Shown: positions 12,640 to 23,457 of the stretch, piece after piece
How the letters are laid out: every line of letters begins with the position of its first letter
Numbering within the stretch: position 1 is the first letter of the stretch
NCBI GenBank assembly: GCA_008828725.1
Contig: MEHQ01000638.1
Location: forward strand, 203,579 to 267,578
Direction of reading: 5' to 3'
DNA from: Saccharina japonica
Taxonomy: Eukaryota; Sar; Phaeophyceae; Laminariales; Laminariaceae
Length of the DNA stretch: 64,000 nucleotides
The notes under the pieces: generated by a model
The model's input: only the letters and a program-made list of their open reading frames with translations
Databases searched by the model: none
What the model was told of the DNA's origin: nothing
Program-made: the position numbers and the translations under genes

Positions 12640-13137
12640 CTGACATGGTATAGCGCAACCAAAATGGCGAACGGAAAAAAGAAGAAGGATGGAATATTTT
12701 GGTTTAACCCGTTCAAAACTCCAAAACAAATCCTACACTAGTTCTAAGTAGTTTTGTCCGCAAATACGTGGGCCAGTTCTTAGGGGTTAAAAACAATTAT
12801 ATCGATGTAGTGGTAACAGTAACATGCTGTGGTACAACCAATGGCCAGCAGAAATAGTGGTGCACGTATGTATGGTGCAGCAACGGCAATATGCACAGCA
12901 GTAGCGATTTCACGGTATCGCACGGTGTATACGGCAGTATATCCATATAGTGGTGAAAACAAATATTGGAAGGTATGGTACAATCAAAATGGCCACAGCG
13001 GAAAAAACGCAAGGATGGTATATTTCAAGTAAACAAAATGGCCAGCGGGAAAAAAGAAAAAATATGGAATGATTTGAAAATACATATGTCCCCGGAAACA
13101 GTCGAACTCCTAGAACACGATCGTGGGAGGCTCCAAT
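12640..13137 (+). repeat. Dispersed repeat R1, copy 1, right part (truncated)
   Basis: Continues the R1 similarity: TGGTACAACCAATGGCCAGC (12830 onward), AATGGCCACAGCGGAAAAAA and GTCCCCGGAAACAG (13089-13102) match 51540-51830. It stops near 13137, where the GGAAGCTTCC array begins, so the GC-rich right third seen in copies 2 and 3 is missing. Confidence 0.7.
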
Positions 13138-13890
13138 ATATCCTTTTTTCGTGGAAGCGCTCTTGACGAGATGAAAGTTTCCATGGAAGCGGTGGAAGCT
13201 TCCATGGAGCCGGTGGAAGCTCTCACGACTTTCATGGAATCTTCGACCGCTTCCGTGGAAGTTACATGTGGAAGCTTCCGTAGAAGTGCCAATTGGAAGC
13301 TTCCATGGAAGCTTCCACGGGCCCGTATTTGCTTCCATTGGCTTCCGTGAACTTCCATTGAATACAATTTACTTCGGCTCCCTCCAAGCTGTCCGTTGAA
13401 GCTTCCAATTTTTCCATGGTAAGCTTGCACTGCTTCAACTGCTTCCATGGAAGCTTTCATGGACGCCGCTTCCGCGGAAGTACACAGGTGCTTCCATGGA
13501 AGCTTCCACGGAAGCTTTGGCGGAAGCTTTGATGATAATGGAAGTTTCCACGAAAGCTTGATAAGGAAACTTCCGTGGAAGCTTCCAGTATCACTTCCAC
13601 GGAAGCTTCCAAGGAGTTTGTTTTTCTTCCTCGGGCTTCCACGATATTCTATGGGGTGGCACTCACTTCCGCTTAATGCAACCACGTTACAGGTACTTCG
13701 ACGTGCTAGCACTCCTACGAACACGCTTTCATGCGCTTCTACGTACCAAATACATTCATGGAAGCTTCCGTGGAAGTTTCCACCGTTTCCATGCAAGCTT
13801 CCGCAGCTTCCGTGAAGGTTCGGTCCGCTTCCGTTAAAGTGGCCAAAGCTTCCGTGAAATTATTGGAAGCTTCCGGGGAAGCAGTGGCAG
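13138..13890. repeat. Palindromic GGAAGCTTCC / GCTTCCATGGAAGC array
   Basis: Some 750 bp consist almost wholly of GGAAGC and GCTTCC words joined as palindromes (GGAAGCTTCC, CTTCCATGGAAG, GGAAGCTTCCACGGAAGC). Because the unit is near-hexameric, long open frames exist on both strands (for example 13110-13796 minus and 13447-13815 plus). These translate to low-complexity runs of Lys-Leu-Pro-Trp or Gly-Ser-Phe-His and are not credible genes. The array begins exactly where R1 copy 1 is truncated. Confidence 0.85.
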
Positions 13891-15640
13891 CTTTTTCTTA
13901 ATATCCCGTCTTCCACGACCGGTTCAAATCAGATTGAAGTATGAGCGGAACGAGTTATCTTTTATCGTCCACGGAATGAACCAATCTGCAGGTTTCCACT
14001 TAAGGAGGCGTGAAAAGCGTCAATTCCCATCGCAGCACCAAACAAAGCTTCCTCTGAGATAAATCCGCATAGTCCACTGGCCTATTCAGTCACGAGCTGA
14101 GTTGGATTCCATTTCTGGCGTTTTAAATTCATGTGTTGACGTAGGTTTTTTTCTCTAAATTTGAATAAATACGATGTACGCACATCGATTTGTTAATGCT
14201 GCAGACCTAAGGAGGAAGCAGCTAGCTTGTACGAAGACCACGGTGCCGGTTTAGTAGCAAACCGTGGGTGACAACCATCCACTAAAGTATTTTGCGAGTA
14301 ATACAACATGGGAGCTGTGCTGGGAAGCACTCTATCTACGGTAGATTCTTCCGAAATAGGCCGATGTATGAAATATGAGGAAACTTCTGGTATTAATAGA
14401 ACGCGTTATATTAAGCGTTTTTAGTCGACGTTCAAGTAGCACTGTACTTTTTGTTTCAAGTCTGTCAGCAAGCAGTCTACGTATACCGTTATACGTTGGT
14501 TCTACACCAACCATCATATTATCACCTTATTACTGTTTGTTGTTGGTGTTGCCTCGAAGTGATACTGTGTTGTTCAAGCAAGCACATTGAGATGCGGCAT
14601 ACCAAATAGAAAACAGACGACCATCATAAATGGCTGTTGAGGTTTAGTTTCAGAACGTATCGATAGATAACATAACATGTTCGAGGGCAATAGTAAGCAT
14701 TGAAGGGATACAGCAAGCATTGGAGGGGTTAGACGCACTGCATAACCCTCTTTGTCCTGCAGTATCATGTGTATACACCTGCATGTTAAACCCACTGCAT
14801 AACACGTTTACTTCAAAATACCCTGCCACAGGATGTCCATAAAATCGTTCCGTTTGGCGACATTTGCCCGCCGGAGGCAAAGAGGCAGAAGTAGAAGTTG
14901 CTAACATTTTACACCCTCGACCGTATAGCCCCTCCCCTCCCCGCCCCCACCCGCATCACGGAAGAATCTCGCATACTTCCTCTAGAACGTGACGTCATCG
15001 CCAATCGTACTGCGGTCTATCAGGCGCGCCCTGTCCTTAACCACGCCGAATCACACACATCCCAACGTCGGTAAAGACGCTTAATCCTGGAAGGTTCACC
15101 CACAACGTAGCAATTCCTGCTCCGTCGCCGCCACACAAACATAGACAGCAAGAAGGAGACATCCCAGCAGTGCATCAACGGCATGACCATGAACAAATGT
15201 TAGCACCGTCTTGCCGTAGTAGATCCCACCCCAGGAACGCGAGAACACACCAATGTACGGTGTATCGCATATCCTCTCAGCGTCAACAAAAGAAAAGTCC
15301 GGATGAAAAGATAAATCCACGGCAGCAACGGAACATACTAATAGTTCATCCAACTGCATGGAGGCCAACTCACAACAATATCCAGCACGTATTCCTAATT
15401 TTGATACCAGATTCGAAAGCAAAACAACGTGAGAGACTGAACGAATGTAAGCTGGGGTTTATGGAGAGGTATTGAATCGTTGGCGTTGTTGAAAGAGGAG
15501 TTCGGGTAAAGTTTGTAAAACAGGTATCATGGTCGTGCAGTGATTTGAGCTGGAGAGACAGCGGTTGGAAAGGTTTGATACCGGATGGAGGAATACCGAC
15601 TATATAAAAACACGGTGGAAACTATTCCCGAACCCCGACT
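13891..15640. other. Spacer, no gene or clear repeat seen
   Basis: Only short open frames are present on either strand, with no recognisable domains. A C-rich stretch lies at 14930-14955. A 108-codon minus-strand frame at 15096-15422 has no family resemblance I know. Confidence 0.45.
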
Positions 15641-15649
15641 ATTTTTGCC

Positions 15650-15900
15650 TCAACCCCACCCACCCCCCTCCGAACACCATAGAGGGAGGCTGGGGCGGCA
15701 GAAATAAGCCCAAATGCCGTCCTGGCCGACCAACACAGCGCCTACTTCACGCCTACGCACATATGCGCCTGGAACCTCGAGCTTGCTTGCGCCCGACGTT
15801 GGCATCGTGACCTGCACGTGATTCCTTTTCTCGCAAGGAATGGTCACATGCGGGTCACTCAAACCTCCCAAACTTTATGCGTTTTACAATAGCGGGTCAT
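15650..15900 (-). repeat. Degenerate direct-repeat pair, member 1 (coding-like on minus strand)
   Basis: On the minus strand this reads a peptide with RNHVQVTMP, then VPGAYVRRREVGAVLV. The member at about 17730-17900 reads RHHVNVNIS, then VPAACVNRREVVAGLV in the matching frame. DNA identity is roughly 65-70% by eye with shared words such as GCTTGCTTGCG and CACGTGAT. Conservation of residues suggests both derive from one protein-coding sequence that I do not recognise. Neither is a complete gene. Confidence 0.4.
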
Positions 15901-17715
15901 CTCTAAAACATAAAAATGGAATAAAATCATTCGATTTGCTTTCTCGGCATTTTGGATGGGCTGTAGTTATAGATATTTATGCGCTGCTGTTCATGACGTA
16001 CCCCTAAAAACGCCGAAAAATACTTGTATGCCCACGGCGTTAATGACCGAATTCAACCAACAATACCGATAGCTATCAACAGGATTCTGCAACTCAACTC
16101 AACTCATCGGAGGTATATGATGTATCAAGCAAAGGGTGGTAGGAATATTTGACGCCGCTGATGAAAGCACCACATATACGAGCATCATACAAAAGCAGTA
16201 CAAATCAACTGGTCTGGTAGTGCCCTCGACCCCGAGCTCTAGGCTTATACAGTATGTGTGTGTAGCCCACTTGCTTTCTAGTAACCTTTTTCATGGATGA
16301 TATTCGACGCCCGTTCAATCGCGCGGAAGGTACTGTAACCACCACAATAGAAGCAGCAGCGGCCAGAAAAAGCAGCAGCAGCCTAAAGCATGTTGGATTT
16401 TAGGATGTTGTCGTTGTTGTCTTTGTTCGCCTCGTCTGGTTTGTTTGTATTAGTGCCTATTTTTACGTACACGAGTTCACGTGATACCTCGAGTACTTGC
16501 TACACACAGCCACGGCGCCCAACGTTTTAACTCTGGTGCTTTTTAACATCATTGCCAATATCGTTGTCTGGGTCGCCCGAGGAAACAATTTCTCTTCTCG
16601 GCCAGATATTGGCAATACAGTCAGCTTTTCACCGTCAATATATCTCCACTATAATATCAACCGCATTACTAAAGTAAGTAGTGCGTCCAACAGTTGTCTC
16701 GGAGGGACAAGGCTCCGACTGGTACGGTACCATCGGACTCCCCCAACACCGAGGTAATGAGCGACTTCTGTTCACCATACTCTTAGATATGTCCCACCTC
16801 AAACTCTCGTATCCCCCTGGCTTTTTGCCACAACGATACCAGAAAATGGGGGGCTCGGTCGGGAAACCACAAAGGCATGTCACCAACTCCAACATAAGGG
16901 CAACAGTGCCGCTGACCGCCAGAAAGGATGACCTTGGCCTACAAGCCTCGTTCAAGTCAACATCCTCACAGAACCAGTATGCTCCTGATCATGCTTAAGA
17001 TCCTAACACCGCACTGCTGCTTTGTCGGGTTTGTTGCTATTGCCCGTTTCGCATCTACGTGCCGTGAACGTAAAATGCGACATCTACCTGCGTGGGGCAA
17101 TGCAACGGGATGCACCACCCTCGAACCGGCTGGGAGAAGTATATCCGATCGCACCACCAGGAAGTGCCTTATACAAAACCACAGCCACAAGCTTTCTTTC
17201 TCCGGGCCCCACAACACCTGGTTTCTTCTTTGACAAGCATACCGAACTGCACTATTAGTCTAGTGGGTATAGCCGGCGAGGCGTTCGTTCAACCTCGTGA
17301 GCTTGTGAAATACGTATTTTCGCACACTGGACCATGGTACCCGTGACCGATGACTCCACCTCGACATCCATTCGATATATATACTGCACGTACACGAATT
17401 TACCGGAACTCGTTGTCGCCAGGTTCTCCTCCGACACGAAACACACAAGGCAAGCTCGATCAACGCCCAGGCTTTGCAACGGTTAATCTCACTCAACTCC
17501 AATGCAAAAATCAACTCTTCACAAACCGTCAATAGGCGAAAGGTTCTCAATTATCGGCGACCGGACACTTAGGTGCATCTAGCCGAGCTTACCACTGACC
17601 CATCAGCGTACTGGGAGTAGTAGCTACAGACGCCCGCTCTCCTGACGTTGGCTCCGTCGTCGACCGACTAAGCCCCCCCCCCTACCTGAGACTGGAAGGC
17701 GAGGTCAAGTATTGG
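15901..17715. other. Spacer, no gene seen
   Basis: No recognisable genes. Several overlapping frames of 80-106 codons lie at 16497-17550 on both strands, but none matches a family I know or is repeated elsewhere in the window. A poly-C stretch is at 17672-17681. Confidence 0.4.
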
Positions 17716-17910
17716 AGAGGGTGGGTCGAACTAAAATGGTCACACAGTAATGGCTCGGCTGACCAACCCAGCGACCACCTCACGTCTGTTCACGCACGCA
17801 GCAGGAACCCCGTGGTTGCTTGCTTGCGTCGCGGAGATGTTGACATTCACGTGATGCCTTTCTCGAACGTAATAGCGACATGCGATTCTCTTGCATTTTC
17901 AAAACCAACC
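17716..17910 (-). repeat. Degenerate direct-repeat pair, member 2
   Basis: Partner of 15650-15900, same orientation, 2.05 kb away. Shared words include GACCAAC, GCTTGCTTGCG, CACGTGATKCCTTT and a CATGCG block. On the minus strand it reads RHHVNVNIS and NRREVVAGLV, corresponding residue by residue to member 1. Fragmentary and diverged. Confidence 0.4.
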
Positions 17911-18078
17911 ATATTCTGTCCCAGTTTGTGATACAGACAATCACCATTCCCTGTACCAATAAACCGTACAACGTGTGTTTTTCCGGCAGCGAAGACTGTC
18001 ATTTCGCCTTCATGCTAAACTTCCCTTTTGATACCGTTTAACGAGTCGACTTGGCAAGACCGCTTTTTAATCGGGAAC

Positions 18079-18322
18079 GCGTGCTACGGCAGAGGAAAAT
18101 CTTTTGGGCTGAACCGTATTCTGACCGATCGGGCTCCTTGACCCAACTTCGTCGGACACACATTTTTGTGACGAAAAATGATTCAGAGGATACTTCCTCC
18201 ATGAGATTTCTCATCCGACAGCACTTTTAGTTTCCTTTAAAATCCTTTTTTCGGTGAGGTATGACGCTCCTTAAGTGAGGAGCTCAGAAAAAAAAGGGTG
18301 CACCTCTACCGCAGCATGCGTC
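18079..18322 (+). repeat. Dispersed gene 3' end plus trailing sequence, copy 1
   Basis: Matches 57253-57502 with no change in the coding part's length: 18079-18141 reads ACYGRGKSFGLNRILTDRAP and then TGA, against ACYGRGSSFWLNRFLDDRAP and TAA at 57253-57315. Similarity continues about 180 bp past the stop codon into probable 3' untranslated sequence (shared GACGAA, CAGCACTTTTA, GCACCTCTA, GCATGCGTC). Upstream the two copies are not clearly related here, so this may be a partial duplicate or a diverged last exon. The protein is not recognised. Confidence 0.6.
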
Positions 18323-20415
18323 CGGGTTAGAGACAGGACGTTCATGAGACGAACACGGAAAGCGTGAGAAGATTTTTCACCCTCGAAAAAACATATGAAT
18401 CTTTAGAGAAAGATAATTTTGGCGTAGCCGCTTGTCCATGGAACTACCGAACAGATATTTTATGACGTCGGAGTAGTTATCACCACCTCATAATTCCCCA
18501 CCCCTGAATCAAACAGCCATTGGCGGCACGAGTTCGGCAGTTCATGGCGGGGAGGAGGGTTCCACGGACATAGCTGGTGTTTAAAAAAAGCGTATTTAAA
18601 TCTAGCCGTAGGTCAGTCGTATGAACGACACCCGAACATATAGCAACGCATTCGTGGTCCCCGCAGGATTACCATCATGCTCTCGAACAGTTACTGTAGG
18701 ACAATCAGACGTTTTCTTAAATTGGGCATATGTTTGGGCCATCCCCGTTATATGCGTTTTAACGAAATTTCCCTCAGGATATGAGTGAAACCGATTGAAA
18801 ATACCTTTTCACCTACACCAAAAGTAATAATATGCCAATTGATCCCAAATGAGGCTGTCGTATATATGATACACGTAAGGCGGGGATTGTTCGTCGGTAC
18901 CTCCCTCCCCGAAATGGGAATGCACCCATGTACGATATGGGAAACATACGCAAGTTGAAATGGCCATATACAGTAAAGGACGTGTTAAAAAAGAGGTTGC
19001 TCGCCATTCCCATAAAGCTGTTTGGGAAAGAGTAACCAAAGGTCAAGATGGGATGAAGTGGGATATCGTAGTCGGGAAAGTATGAAATAATAAAGGGAAC
19101 TAAAAATGGATGACGGCCATGAACGACTGTGGTGGGTATATGACAGAAGTAACAGAAAGGCTGAAAACAAGGGAAAGGCAAGAGCTAAATACTGTGGTGG
19201 AAGGGAAGTAACACTTTATGAAACGGGGTGTTTAAAGGAGGGATACAAACTAAAAGGTATTTGCACGGCCCATTGGACTTCGCGAAAACGATGAAACTGT
19301 GATTTCGTGTATATGGGACCTGGATCTGCCAGAAAGATTAACGAGCAATAGGCGAAGCCGGGAGGAGGAGGAAGACGATGCACTGACGTCACCTTTTGGC
19401 GAAAAAAAAAAGAGCAATATGCGCATTGTGGGTTAATGTGAGTTTTTTCTAGAGAGGAATTGGATCTGTTACGAGAGGAAAATTTCGGGAAATTGACGAG
19501 CGTGATACGGAGAAGTCTGGTACACTAGACAGCATCGAGATAACGATCGCTGTCTTAGCAGATAAATGGTAGACATTGGCGGCGACATATAAAGGGCAAC
19601 TGAATAGCGAAAGGTGTCTTTTTTAAATATATGAAACCAAGCTACTGAGCGCTCGAATGTTGGAGGGGCCTTTATTAGGAGTAGGAACGGTGCTCCGTCA
19701 CGGAGGCAATGCCTTGCCAATCATCGGATGACTAAGGCAAGCAAAAAGGTCTGCCGCCCCTCCCCCCCGAAAAATAACACTCCTCACCGCGGATGGCTCG
19801 TACGCAAAGTAAAAGCCTTTAAACAAGATGAATGGATGATGCTCGTAATTCAACTCTGCACACTCCGATACGGAAAGTGCAAACACTCAGAACACGGGAA
19901 TACTGAAATGTTTTTAATGGTTATGAACTTTTGGACACCAAGCCGAATGATTGAGAGCGCCGTAGGTGTTTGGTGGGGGAGTATCGAATCCTTACGATAT
20001 TTTTCCATCTACACTTCGATTTTGTTATCACGCCTTCTCATGCAGATACGTGTGTTCTCCTCCTTTACTTTCCCACCGGGAATGGCCCAGTCCTTCCCAC
20101 CGTATGTTTTGTTCTGAGCGAGATTCGGAATGCGGCCTTAGCCCGCTAAAACAAACCAAGCCAAATCGACAGACAAGGATGAAAGACAAACAATAAGTTA
20201 TGGAATGCCTGATAAATATAAGCAACAATCCGAAGCTTTTATGTCACTGAGCTCATTTTACAATATCGTTTTGTTTTATGCTTGACAGCTAACGCAGGCA
20301 AAACTCAATATTCCCATAACACTCCTGTTGGGAGGAGAAAAACACGATTGCCGTGGAACACGCCTGAAGGTACAACACGTACTTGTATTTATATGTCGAA
20401 GCATTAAGCTTAGCT
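18323..20415. other. Spacer, no supported gene
   Basis: Open frames of 60-129 codons occur on both strands (for example 19728-20117 plus, 18813-19181 minus) without recognisable domains or conservation inside the window. Nothing else notable was seen. Confidence 0.4.
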
Positions 20416-20420
20416 GTTGT

Positions 20421-20546
20421 GTCGTGTCTACGACCGGGTTATGAACAAATGCGACAGCTTGAAAACTGTATACAGGGGTTTTTGTCGTGTCTGCGACCGG
20501 GGTATGAACAAATGCTACAGCTAGAAAACTGTACTCCGGGGGTTTT
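20421..20546 (+). repeat. 63-bp tandem duplication, two units
   Basis: Units start at GTCGTGTCT at 20421 and 20484, a period of 63 bp or 21 codons, with few mismatches. Both units stay in one open frame and read SCLRPGYEQM, then QLENC. The enclosing frame (20383-20583) is only 66 codons and lacks other support, so coding status is uncertain. Confidence 0.8.
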
Positions 20547-22215
20547 CACTCCATTCAACAATAAGAGGGAAATCGTCCATTGAACACGTCTCTGTCGTCG
20601 GCAATGCTAAGGGATTAGGAGCGCACTGCACCCTAATTGCCAACAGAGAAAACCCAAGGCAGAAAGGATTTCGAGTGCCTTAATATTCGGTCTTTCACCC
20701 GGCTGCCGATTTAACGTTCTTACGGCAGTGGCATTGAGCGAACCCGTCACCAAATGCACACCACCTTGAGGTATGGCGCTGGTCTGCTCAATGATCGATC
20801 CAAGGAGCTTACTCAAAAGTTCAGTCGTCACTAGAGGGCAGCTGTAATCTCAGGAACTGATTGTAACAGCGTGGAAGACGAGCCAGGCACAACGAAAGGG
20901 AAGGAAAATATACCCGCGTCGACGACAAATCCAGTCCTATTCGAGTGCAACTCAAACGAACAACGAAAATGATTACATACTTCAAGAAAGAAAGAAATCT
21001 AAGCCGGAATCGGCACCTAGAGCGTCGCGGTGCAGTAGAGCAGTACGTCGAACAACCTATTCCACTTAATGAACGTGTAGTTGATTTAGCTTTAATGGGG
21101 TTAACCATGCTTTGACATCAAGGTATATCACATGCCTCCCGTCTCCAGACACGTGCCCGCTTGCGCACGTTCACGCTTGGTGCTACAGTGGAGAAGGTAC
21201 GGTACCTTGCCGTCTCAAACCGTGCTACTGTTGTTTAACGACACTTGCGCTACAGTGGGGATAGACCCATTTTTTCACGAGACTCCCCGCTTGAGAAGCT
21301 CTGTATGTTACAAGAAACGTGAGAAAATTTATATCAAGATAAGCAATCCCATGACGAAAGAGTACCCTTGGTACAAATGCTAGAAATTCAAAAGTCGAAT
21401 GGCATTGCCGGAAAAGTCGGTACAGCAGTTCCTCAGTGAAGCGGCCGCGCCAGTCACAAACGTTTGTGCGAAAACAAAATGCCATTATTGTCGTATCACG
21501 GGTCACCAGAGCGTCTGTCAACACACTACTTGACTTGCTCGACATTGTTGCCGCAATGGGTGCCAAATTTCCATGCAAACTACGTTCGATAAACGTGTAA
21601 ACATGGACCGCATGAAAAAGCCAACGCCCTTATAGATTTGACGCAAAATGGAATCTACCGGATCGTTTTACTTGACTAATGCTGGACAAAAACGTAGACC
21701 CGGCCTAATTCGGTTCTGATCTACCAGACAGGGTTGGAACTGTAACTTTCCCCATCATGTTTAGGACCGACAACGCCGTCCGATCTTATGCTTGTGATAC
21801 AAGAGAACAGAAAGAAAAATAATATATATCTCACACTGTTCTTGGCAAAATATCAAGCACATCCTCTGCGGCGGACTGGTTTATCGAGGCCTTAGTATCG
21901 CCTGTACTATCTCTAACATGTTTAGCATACAGCCACAGCTCATGTCTCCATCAAACTGGCATTAAGATCGGGCGTCCTAACGACCCATATTTTAGCCTGG
22001 GCTTCCATTCGGAGTATTAACGGCATTGCTTCACCGTAGACAAGGTTCCTGGGATATAAGTACCTAGACAGCCGGAGCCTTCACGACGACAAGCGTATTC
22101 GGCACAAACGTCACTAATTTGAAATATATACCTGGTGTGACTACTGCACAGGTGTACTAAGGACCTAGTCCAAGCTAACAGCTGACACAGAGTTTCCGGA
22201 TCGCTCGGAAACATT
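20547..22215. other. Spacer downstream of the EsV-1-7 gene
   Basis: No convincing gene. It contains the region just 3' of the minus-strand EsV-1-7 gene, including its presumed 3' untranslated DNA close to 22215. Short frames at 21132-21383 and 21225-21578 overlap on opposite strands and carry no known motif. Confidence 0.4.
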
Positions 22216-23457
22216 TCAAAACATACACTCAGTTTTCACGTGAAGTCCGGGAATGGTCACGGAACTGTTCGTCAGGCTACGACGAGCTCTCTTGCTGGCA
22301 GGTGCCTGCCCAACGCAGACGAACCCGTCCTGGGAGGGACCGTGGTTGTGGCAGTGGGTAGGCTGTTTCCCAGTGAGTCCCCACCTTGACGCTCGGCCAC
22401 AATTTACCACTTTGCACCTGACACGAAAACTAATCAATTGGCCTACCAAAATTTCGCTTTTATGGTAGGAACATACTGTCGCAATACCGCCAGTTACTAA
22501 ACCCCAGGTCGGTAACCTGGTGCAGATGTCATGTGAGCAACGTCGGGTGATGATGCACACCATGTCATCAGACGCATGCTGTTTGCAGTACACCGGCGTC
22601 GTGCTGCCCTCGATATTGAAACCCGGCCGCTTCATACAGGCTCCATGTGAGCAACGTGGGTTGACGACGTCCACCATGTCATCCGCCGCATGCCGCTTGC
22701 AGAATACCGGCGTCTTGCTGCCCTCGACATTGAAAACCGGCTTCTTCATGCAGGTCTCATACGAGCAAGGCTTTCGGCGAATGTATACCATGCCGCGTTC
22801 AGCATGGAGCTTGCAGTACACGGCCGTCCTGTTGCCCTCGACATTATAACTCGGCTGTGTCATGCAGGTGTCATATGAGCAACTTTTGTACCGAACGTTC
22901 ACCATTTCGTCTTCGGCATGTAGCTTACAGTACGCGGGCGTCTGGCTGCCCTCGGCATTGAAAGAAGGCTTCTTCATACAGGTGCCATATGCGCAACGCT
23001 TGTGGCGAACGTTCACCATGCCATCCTCAGCATGTAGCTTGCAGTACACAGCCGTCTTGCTTCCCTCGACATTGAAACTCGGAAATTTTATGCAGGTTTC
23101 ATTTGAGCAACGCCGGTTAGAGACGTCCGCCATGTCATTCGCCGCATGCTGCTTGCAGAACACCGCCGTCTTGCTGCCCTCGGCATTAAACCTGGCCTGC
23201 TTCGTGCAGGTATCATATGGGCAAAGCTTGTTGCGAACGTTCACCATGTTGCTGTGAGCATGTTGCAAGCAGTACGCAGGCGTCTTGCTTCCCTCGATAT
23301 TGAAACTCGGCTGTGTCTTGCAGGAGTCAAAAACGCACAGCCTGCTGTTGATGCGCATCATGCCGTGCCCCGCGTGTTGCTTGCAGTACGCCCCTATACC
23401 TGTTTTGGTAGCTAAGCTCCCCCGCTTCATGCAGCCATCGCGTAAGCAACGCCCCAT
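22216..23457 (-). CDS. EsV-1-7 repeat protein (ten cysteine/histidine repeats)
   Basis: A single open frame of 413 residues. It consists of ten consecutive units C-X4-C-X16-C-X2-H separated by 12-residue linkers, for example CVFDSC, then SFNIEGSKTPAYCLQH. Units 2-8 carry the typical F-N-x-E-G-S core; units 1, 9 (WGLVTGG) and 10 (WGLTGK) are more diverged. The tail after residue 375 has a basic patch, SKRARR, that could be a nuclear signal. The regular Cys3-His spacing suggests a small metal-binding fold. In brown algae the family includes IMMEDIATE UPRIGHT, needed for basal filament development in Ectocarpus; the biochemical role is unknown. The ATG at 23457 sits just before the first CysX4Cys, so the frame looks complete, although an upstream non-coding exon cannot be excluded. 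It is probably a family paralogue, not the IMM gene itself. Confidence 0.9.
   Translation of the reverse strand: MGRCLRDGCMKRGSLATKTGIGAYCKQHAGHGMMRINSRLCVFDSCKTQPSFNIEGSKTPAYCLQHAHSNMVNVRNKLCPYDTCTKQARFNAEGSKTAVFCKQHAANDMADVSNRRCSNETCIKFPSFNVEGSKTAVYCKLHAEDGMVNVRHKRCAYGTCMKKPSFNAEGSQTPAYCKLHAEDEMVNVRYKSCSYDTCMTQPSYNVEGNRTAVYCKLHAERGMVYIRRKPCSYETCMKKPVFNVEGSKTPVFCKRHAADDMVDVVNPRCSHGACMKRPGFNIEGSTTPVYCKQHASDDMVCIITRRCSHDICTRLPTWGLVTGGIATVCSYHKSEILVGQLISFRVRCKVVNCGRASRWGLTGKQPTHCHNHGPSQDGFVCVGQAPASKRARRSLTNSSVTIPGLHVKTECMF

Noticed and set aside
13110-13815. Long overlapping open frames (228 and 122 codons)
   Set aside because: They read through the GGAAGCTTCC array on both strands and give low-complexity peptides.
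22253-23415. Several plus-strand frames of 60-131 codons opposite the EsV-1-7 gene
   Set aside because: Shadow frames of the repeat units; they repeat with the same period as the minus-strand domain.
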